A stretch of DNA of 64,000 bases from Winogradskyella litoriviva (lineage in GTDB: Bacteria; Bacteroidota; Bacteroidia; Flavobacteriales; Flavobacteriaceae). Below the pieces are notes generated by a model. It searched no databases. It was not told the DNA's origin and saw nothing but the letters and a program-made list of their open reading frames with translations. Below, in pieces: positions 63,578 through 64,000 of this stretch (position 1 is its first letter; each line of letters opens with the position of its first letter). The translations under genes and the position numbers were made by a program. The stretch lies in NCBI RefSeq assembly GCF_013249065.1, contig NZ_JABRWQ010000006.1:186001-250000 (forward strand), written 5' to 3'.

Positions 63578-63973
63578 TTATTTTACCAAAATACCACGTA
63601 ACTGCATCAAAGGAATAGTTTGCAAAGCCTTTTCATTAATCGTGTTTTTTCTAAATATATACGTTTTATCAAACATTTGGTTGCCTTCAAAAAACGTGAT
63701 TTTAAATTCATTGTTCAACTCTAAAACCTTCTCTTGTAAATATTCAATTTTAGCGTAGCTTCTTGCTGGCAGCTTTGCGATTGTATGTCGCATTAAAGGT
63801 GTTAATTTCTTATCATTATAACCTCTAGAAACTATAAGTACTGTTTCTAAATCATTATCGCTATTGTTAATGATATAGGCATTCCAATCTTGGGTTTTAT
63901 ATTCTATATGTTGTTCTTGTACTACGGCAACGTGTACATCTTTTACTTCTGGTATATTTATGTCTTTTTTCAT
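63578..63973 (-). CDS. Conserved hypothetical protein of flavobacteria
   Basis: 131 residues, no signal or membrane segment. The pattern IPEVKDVHVAVVQEQ ... WNAYIINNSDNDLETVLIVSRGYNDKK ... LPARSYAKIEYLQEKVLELNNEFKITFF ... INEKALQTIPLMQLRGILVK recalls a widespread flavobacterial protein that databases often call a phenylalanyl-tRNA synthetase alpha subunit. No synthetase motif is present, so that label is probably a neighbour-derived error. Function unknown. Confidence 0.75.
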   Translation of the reverse strand: MKKDINIPEVKDVHVAVVQEQHIEYKTQDWNAYIINNSDNDLETVLIVSRGYNDKKLTPLMRHTIAKLPARSYAKIEYLQEKVLELNNEFKITFFEGNQMFDKTYIFRKNTINEKALQTIPLMQLRGILVK

Positions 63974-64000
63974 AGTGCAAAAATAGTAAACTATTCAAAA

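Noticed and set aside
1..64000. Defence system, prophage or integrative element
   Set aside because: No integrase, transposase, nuclease/helicase pair, or flanking direct repeats were seen; the tRNA-Leu at 33701-33782 has no adjoining integrase.

Overview
The window comes from a marine member of the Flavobacteriaceae (Bacteroidota). The signs are low G+C content, SusC/SusD pairs, T9SS type A sorting domains, many short lipoproteins with the cysteine after a 15-20 residue signal, Bacteroidota-type promoters (TTTG - about 19 bases - TAnnTTTG), and the flavobacterial housekeeping order serS / TPR protein / DUF4286 / rsmA / mgtE. The genus cannot be fixed from this sequence alone. No CRISPR array, phage, transposase or rRNA was seen.

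Positions 1-33500 hold a large alginate utilisation locus, nearly all on the minus strand. Secreted or surface lyases (three PL7-type, one PL6, one PL17) cut alginate. Two tandem SusC/SusD pairs and a PKD lipoprotein bind and import oligomers. PL17 and KdgF yield DEH, an MFS carrier moves it across the inner membrane, a DehR-type SDR reduces it to KDG, and KdgK and KdgA take KDG to pyruvate and glyceraldehyde-3-phosphate. A GntR/FadR regulator sits in the transport/reductase operon. A LacI regulator diverges from kdgK, and a half-length LacI protein lies downstream of kdgA. A separate operon at 23958-28948 (sugar-acid dehydratase, gluconokinase/6-phosphogluconate dehydrogenase fusion, divergent Nramp-like transporter) suggests that gluconate-type acids feed the same KDG pool. 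At the left edge are a partial EamA transporter and two divergent secreted proteins with T9SS tails.

The strongest structural signal is regulatory. The 12-bp palindrome TTGGTnnACCAA occurs as tandem copies, always 13 bp apart (one base between copies), upstream of five lyase, SusC or secreted-protein transcription units. A single degenerate copy precedes a sixth. In each array the copy nearest the promoter overlaps a TAnnTTTG-like -7 element. This is the operator type expected for an UxuR/ExuR-like FadR-family protein, so the resident GntR protein is the likely regulator. A second operator type, TTAATCGATTAA, lies twice in the kdgK/lacI gap and fits the LacI protein; one copy is embedded in a 30-bp perfect palindrome.

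Positions 33600-64000 are mostly core genome: tRNA-Leu, prs, rplY, pth, ribF, serS, rsmA, mgtE, aspartate kinase, fbp, mfd and gpsA. Between them lie accessory genes: a lipoprotein archaemetzincin, an LEA-like repeat protein and its membrane-anchored relative, an OlsF-like double acyltransferase, a TerB-like protein, a TlpA-like thioredoxin, and a possible 22-residue peptide gene with its own terminator.
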